64,000 nucleotides of DNA from the NCBI RefSeq assembly GCF_008806595.1, contig NZ_VZRB01000019.1:1-64000 (forward strand), written 5' to 3'. Shown here in pieces: positions 60,102-64,000 of the stretch. The stretch comes from Streptomyces luteolifulvus (GTDB taxonomy: Bacteria; Actinomycetota; Actinomycetes; Streptomycetales; Streptomycetaceae). A program made the translations under genes and the position numbers. Position 1 is the stretch's first letter; every line of letters begins with the position of its first letter. A model generated the notes under the pieces. The model did not search any database. It was given only the letters and a program-made list of their open reading frames with translations, and had not been told where the DNA came from.

Positions 60102-61097
60102 ATGTCCGCATCCATCCCCGCCCGCCGCACCTTCAGACGTTGCCTGGCCGCCGCGACCGCTGCCGTGTCGCTGACCGTGCTTACGGCCGCTTGCGGCGAG
60201 ACCGGCAGCACCGCTGGCGGCAAGGACAAGACCTTCACCATCGGTCTGGCCAACGCCGACACCACGATCCCCTTCCTCGCCTCCATGAACTCCGCCTTCG
60301 AGGCCGAGGCGAAGCGGCTCGGCATGAAGACCGTCACCCTCAACGGCGGCCTCGACAACGCCAAGCAGGCCGCGAACGTGCAGACCCTGGTGGCCCGCAA
60401 GGTGGACCTGATCCTGGTCTGCTCCTCGAGCCCGACCGCCGTCATCCCCGCCATCAAACAGGCCAACCGCGCCGGCATCCCGGTGATGGCCCTCAATGCC
60501 CAGCTCAACCCCGGCGCCGACCTGGTGACGTACATCGGGGCCTCGGACCGCCAGTTCGGACGCGGTGAGGGCAAGCTCATCGTCCAGGCGCTTCCCAAGG
60601 GCGGGAAGATCGCAATCACGCTCGGAACGCTCGGCTCCACCCCGCAGGTCGAGCGGCTCAAGGGCATCAAGGACGTCCTCAAGAATCACCCCAACATCAA
60701 GATCGTCGCCACCCCGGTCGACAACTTCAAGAACAGCGAGAACCTGTCCGTGACCCAGGACCTCCTCTCGAAGTACCCCAAGGGGAAGCTGGACGCGATC
60801 GTCGCCCAAGGCCCCCAGATGTACGTCGGGGCCCAGTACGCACGCAAGATCGGGCGCAACGAGATCCGCTTCATCGCCGGCGACTACTCCAAGCAGGTCG
60901 AGGCCGCCATCAAGTCCGGCGACCTTTACGGCACCGTCAACCAGAGTCCCGTCCTGGAAGGCAAGCTCGGCGCCCAGTACGCCAATTACTGGCTGACCGG
61001 CCAGAAGGACAAGGTCAAGCGGCCCAACTACTACATCCCGCTGCCACTGATCACCAAGGACAACGTGGACACCAACCCCGCTGAGTGGAGCGGCTGA
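60102..61097 (+). CDS. Sugar ABC transporter substrate-binding lipoprotein, CUT2 type, 331 aa
   Basis: The ATG at 60102 follows AAGGGAG. A lipoprotein signal peptide ends at LTVLTAAC. The mature part is a periplasmic-binding-protein type 1 fold (FTIGLANADTTIPFLASMNS; QTLVARKVDLILVCSSSPTA; NRAGIPVMALNAQLNPGADL; DLLSKYPKGKLDAIVAQGPQ). It captures a sugar for the CUT2 transporter; ribose, xylose or an inositol-type ligand are all possible. Confidence 0.92.
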   Translation: MSASIPARRTFRRCLAAATAAVSLTVLTAACGETGSTAGGKDKTFTIGLANADTTIPFLASMNSAFEAEAKRLGMKTVTLNGGLDNAKQAANVQTLVARKVDLILVCSSSPTAVIPAIKQANRAGIPVMALNAQLNPGADLVTYIGASDRQFGRGEGKLIVQALPKGGKIAITLGTLGSTPQVERLKGIKDVLKNHPNIKIVATPVDNFKNSENLSVTQDLLSKYPKGKLDAIVAQGPQMYVGAQYARKIGRNEIRFIAGDYSKQVEAAIKSGDLYGTVNQSPVLEGKLGAQYANYWLTGQKDKVKRPNYYIPLPLITKDNVDTNPAEWSG

Positions 61098-61241
61098 CCT
61101 GATCGCCCTGCGCGCCTGACACCACCCACGTACCGCCGGCGCGCAGGGCGGGCCGCCCTTCTCCACCGGCCAACCGGGCCGACCGCCCACCCCCGGTATC
61201 TCCGCCATTTCAGACGTGACGACACATATACAGAGGAATGA

Positions 61242-62774
61242 GTGTCCATGCCCAGCGACATCAGACTCCAGCTCTCGGGCGTAACCAAACGGTTCGGTCC
61301 CGTCATGGTGCTTGATCACGTCGACTTCCAGGTGCGCGCCGGACAGGTACACGGGCTTATCGGACAGAACGGTGCGGGAAAGTCGACCCTGGTCAAGACG
61401 CTGGCCGGTCTGTACCCGGACCACGGCGGCCTGATCACCGTCGACGGCAAGCGCGCGACGCTTGGCAGCCCACGCCAGTCCAGGGCGGAGGGAATCGCTG
61501 TCATCCACCAGGAGTTCAGCCTGGTGTCCGAGATGACCATCGCCGACAACCTCCTCCTCGGACATGAGCCCGGAGGGTGGCGCTACAGCCGACGGGCAGT
61601 CCACAACCGGGCCCAGGCCTTGGTCGAGCAAGTCGGCATCGAGATCGGCGAGAGCCTCGACGCGAGCGTCGGCACACTCAGCCCGGCCATCCGCCAACGC
61701 ATCGAGATCGTGAAGGCCCTCGCGGACGATGTGAAGGTACTCGTCATGGACGAGCCGACCGCCCGCCTGTCCGAGGCCGAACGGCAGTCCCTCTTCCGCG
61801 TCGTACGCGACCTGGCAGACCGCGGCGTGGGGCTGGTGTTCATCTCCCACTTCCTCGAGGAGGTCCGGGAGGTGACCGACTGGCTCACCGTGATGCGCAA
61901 CGGCAAGGCCATCGCGTCGCAGCCGACAAAGTCGCTGTCGGTGGTCCAGATGGCCGAGCTGATGCTGGGGGAGAAGTTCAAACAGACCTTGGACGAAGAA
62001 GTCGCCTCACATCACGCCGACGACCAGCAGCCCGTCGTCCTGGAGGCGGATTCGGTCAGTTGCGGACCCCGCCTTCGCGACGTCACCATAAGCCTGCGCG
62101 CGGGCGAGATCATGGGTGTTGCCGGTCTCGTCGGCTCCGGCCGGACCAGGCTCTGCCGAGTGCTCAGCGGTGCCGAGAAGCCCACGAGCGGACGCCTTCG
62201 CCTTCGCGGCAACCAGGTGTCCTTCACAACCCCGCGCAAGGCCATCGCTCACGGCGTGGCACTCATACCGGAGGACCGCAAACACCAAGGACTGAGCCTG
62301 TCTGCACCGCTGACGTGGAACCTGTGCCTCATGGCCATGCACCGCCGACTGGGCCGCTGGGGCGTCGTACCACGCAGTGCGGTCCGGCGCCTGAGCACAC
62401 GCCTCGTCGAGGACTTGGAAATCTCCCCGGGCAACATCGACGCCAACGCCGCGACACTCAGCGGCGGCAACCAGCAGAAGGTCGTCCTCGGCAAGACGTT
62501 TGCCGCCAATCCCGACGTGCTCATCATCGACCAGCCCACCGCCGGCGTCGACATCGGCACAAAGGCACAGATCCACCGTCTCCTGCGCGAGCGCGCCGAC
62601 GCCGGCGCCGCCGTCCTCGTCGTCTCGGACGACCTGGAAGAGCTGTACGCGCTCGGTGACCGCTTCCACGTCCTACGGCAAGGGCGAACCGTCTGGCAGG
62701 GCACCTCGGCCGACGTCACCCACGAGCAACTGGTGCAGCTCATCTCCTCAGGTTCGTCGCAAGAAAGTGCCTGA
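61242..62774 (+). CDS. Sugar ABC transporter ATP-binding protein, CUT2 (RbsA) type, 510 aa
   Basis: Two ABC domains in tandem. The first has Walker A GQNGAGKST, Walker B VLVMDEPTARLS and an altered signature LSPAIRQRIEI in place of LSGGQ. The second has the degenerate P-loop GLVGSGRTRL and a normal signature LSGGNQQKVVLGK with Walker B VLIIDQPTAGVD, as is usual for RbsA-type proteins. The GTG at 61242 follows GAGGA; an ATG at 61248 is equally plausible. It powers import through the permease encoded at 58966. Confidence 0.93.
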   Translation: MSMPSDIRLQLSGVTKRFGPVMVLDHVDFQVRAGQVHGLIGQNGAGKSTLVKTLAGLYPDHGGLITVDGKRATLGSPRQSRAEGIAVIHQEFSLVSEMTIADNLLLGHEPGGWRYSRRAVHNRAQALVEQVGIEIGESLDASVGTLSPAIRQRIEIVKALADDVKVLVMDEPTARLSEAERQSLFRVVRDLADRGVGLVFISHFLEEVREVTDWLTVMRNGKAIASQPTKSLSVVQMAELMLGEKFKQTLDEEVASHHADDQQPVVLEADSVSCGPRLRDVTISLRAGEIMGVAGLVGSGRTRLCRVLSGAEKPTSGRLRLRGNQVSFTTPRKAIAHGVALIPEDRKHQGLSLSAPLTWNLCLMAMHRRLGRWGVVPRSAVRRLSTRLVEDLEISPGNIDANAATLSGGNQQKVVLGKTFAANPDVLIIDQPTAGVDIGTKAQIHRLLRERADAGAAVLVVSDDLEELYALGDRFHVLRQGRTVWQGTSADVTHEQLVQLISSGSSQESA

Positions 62775-63163
62775 ACCGCCGACTTGTATGGGGGTAGCGG
62801 GACGCGGTCGGGTTGGCCGCTCGTAGCGTGCCGTAGGACGCCGGGCCGGGTGACTCGTGAACCGTCTGCCGCCCTTCAAGGCTGGCTCTCCCGGGGTATG
62901 ACGCCGGTCCGGAGCCCGTCCGCGGTCTGACTCAACAGGGCCGTGTCCCGGCCGGTAGGTTCCGGAAGTCGGCGTGTCGGCCGTGGCTGCCCTGTCGTCC
63001 GGCGTGGGGCAGGGTGCGGGGTGCGGTCCTCTTCCCCGAGGTGGTGGCCGTCGCCGGGTCCTGTGACCGCCGCCAGCACGCCATCGACACGGTCTTGAAG
63101 TCACGGGCATCATCAGTTTACTGGTCATGACCAGAACCTACCAATTGCGGGGAGTCGACGCGT
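62775..63163. other. Intergenic region before the second Ser/Thr kinase
   Basis: About 390 bases with no supported gene. It ends in the operator-like site at 63119-63145. The transporter operon terminator should also lie here, but I see no clear hairpin. Confidence 0.45.
63119..63145. promoter_or_regulatory. GntR/DasR-like operator, copy 2
   Basis: CTGGTCATGACCAG at 63121-63134 is a perfect 14-base palindrome, and with its flanks the site matches copy 1 at 58030 in 24 of 27 positions. It ends 18 bases before the kinase start codon, so it would cover the promoter or leader of that gene. Confidence 0.75.
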
Positions 63164-64000
63164 ATGAATACCGCCGGAACGAACGGCCACTTGAAGCCGC
63201 TGGGCCCTGAGGATCCGAGGGAGATGGCCGGTTACCCGCTGCTCGCCAGAGTTGGCGAGGGCGGCATGGGGACGGTGTACCTCTCCCGTACGCGGGGCAA
63301 CCAGCTCGTCGCCCTGAAAGTGATCCGCCGTGACTACGCCCAGGACCAGGCGTTCCGCCGCCGTTTCGAGCAGGAGGCGAACGCCGCCCGCCAGGTGCGC
63401 GGCTACCACATCGTCCCGGTCGTCGACCACGACACGAGCGGGGCGCAGCCGTGGCTGGCCACGACGTACGTCCCCGGCCTCGCCCTGGACGAGGTGCTGG
63501 CCGTGTACGGGCCACTGTCGCTGCACGCGGCGCTGCAGTTGACCGGCTGCGCGGCGGAGGCGCTGCACGCCGTGCACAAGGCCGCGGTGATCCACCGCGA
63601 CATGAAGCCCAGCAACATCCTCATCGGCTCGCAGGGGCCCTGGGTCATCGACTTCGGCATCGCCCGGGCCGCCGACGCCACCCAGCTCACCCGCAGCGGC
63701 GGGCTCATCGGCACGCCGCAGTTCATGTCGCCGGAGCACGCGAGCGGCCGGGACCTCACACCCGCGACCGACATCTTCTCGCTCGGCCTGATCGCGGCGG
63801 TGGCCGCGACCGGCCGCCACCCTTATGGAGACGCCGGTGCCATCACACTGGCCACCCAGATCGCCAACACCGAGAACCGGCCGCCGGACCTGACCGGCTA
63901 CCCAGAGCCGCTGCGGACGATCCTGGAGCGCTGCCTGGCAGCCGACCCCGGGACGAGACCCACCGCCGCCGAACTGACCACGTTGTGCGAGGAGTTGAGC
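63164..64000 (+). CDS. Ser/Thr protein kinase, cut by the window edge
   Basis: The ATG at 63164 follows GGGGAG by nine bases. The visible 279 residues are a full Hanks-type kinase domain: ARVGEGGMGTVYL, Lys52 in LVALKVIRRDY, HRDMKPSNIL, VIDFGIARA and GTPQFMSPEHASGRDLTPAT. The activation segment and APE-like region are intact, so activity is expected. The C-terminal sensor or anchor lies beyond the window. The operator shared with the sugar transporter suggests co-regulation. Confidence 0.92.
   Translation, partial: MNTAGTNGHLKPLGPEDPREMAGYPLLARVGEGGMGTVYLSRTRGNQLVALKVIRRDYAQDQAFRRRFEQEANAARQVRGYHIVPVVDHDTSGAQPWLATTYVPGLALDEVLAVYGPLSLHAALQLTGCAAEALHAVHKAAVIHRDMKPSNILIGSQGPWVIDFGIARAADATQLTRSGGLIGTPQFMSPEHASGRDLTPATDIFSLGLIAAVAATGRHPYGDAGAITLATQIANTENRPPDLTGYPEPLRTILERCLAADPGTRPTAAELTTLCEELS

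Noticed and set aside
59889..61850. 653-codon minus-strand frame opposite the sugar-binding protein
   Set aside because: It spans two unrelated plus-strand genes with clear motifs and is a third-position GC artefact.
1..64000. CRISPR arrays, rRNA and tRNA genes
   Set aside because: No regularly spaced repeats and no rRNA or tRNA signature were seen.

Overview
The window looks like a stretch of a Streptomyces (or closely related actinomycete) genome. GC content is very high, GTG starts are common, and many proteins belong to families typical of the genus: Ser/Thr kinases, lone HATPase_c regulators, NucA/NucB nucleases, YceI, DUF2267, DUF4259 and a RheA/Hsp18 pair. At least fifteen transposase relics of many families (IS3, IS4, IS5, ISL3, IS1380, IS1182, Tn3), plus broken pieces of dnaE-like, helicase, integrase, transglutaminase-like and nuclease genes, suggest an accessory, rearranged region such as a chromosome arm near a linear end, or a large linear plasmid. 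That placement is inference.

Layout. 1-9 kb: a truncated coiled-coil gene, a zinc alcohol dehydrogenase, small hypotheticals and IS debris. 8.6-12.5 kb: a NucA/NucB-type nuclease with a conserved partner, then a Ser/Thr kinase fused to a DUF4328-like membrane domain. 12.6-25.8 kb: a mobile-element graveyard. It contains a truncated IS3, a decayed Tn3-type transposon (resolvase and TnpA relics) around a tetR-SDR pair, a second broken nuclease gene, an intact NF041680-type transposase, a YceI protein and an ABM-like protein. 25.8-28.9 kb: a secreted GH81 beta-1,3-glucanase with a palindromic operator in its leader.

29.7-39.2 kb is a carbohydrate (probably polyol) utilisation locus: 2-hydroxyacid dehydrogenase, FGGY kinase, a lone HATPase regulator, binding protein, two permeases, zinc dehydrogenase, DeoR regulator and HAD protein. 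The ABC ATPase is missing, so a shared MsiK-type ATPase is presumably used. 40.9-44.3 kb is a stress island: MerR regulator, HATPase protein, RheA facing Hsp18 across two RheA boxes, and two DUF2267 genes, the second cut by an insertion-element end.

44.4-48.5 kb holds the most unusual genes, a minus-strand cluster. Its 837-residue protein carries two Phd/YefM-like domains, a degenerate RecA/DnaB-like domain and a C-terminal domain resembling the polymerase-like part of telomere protein Tap. It overlaps by one base a 190-residue HTH protein with Tpg-like layout. I propose a divergent tap-tpg-like module for linear-end replication; this needs testing.

50.4-57.6 kb: a two-component system, a membrane protein coupled to a TerY-like vWA protein, a repeat/coiled-coil protein, a DUF4259 protein and more IS ends. 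58-64 kb: a CUT2-type sugar ABC transporter behind a broken Gfo/Idh/MocA dehydrogenase gene, and the start of a second Ser/Thr kinase. A near-identical 27-bp palindromic site (DasR/GntR-like) precedes both, so they may share one regulator.
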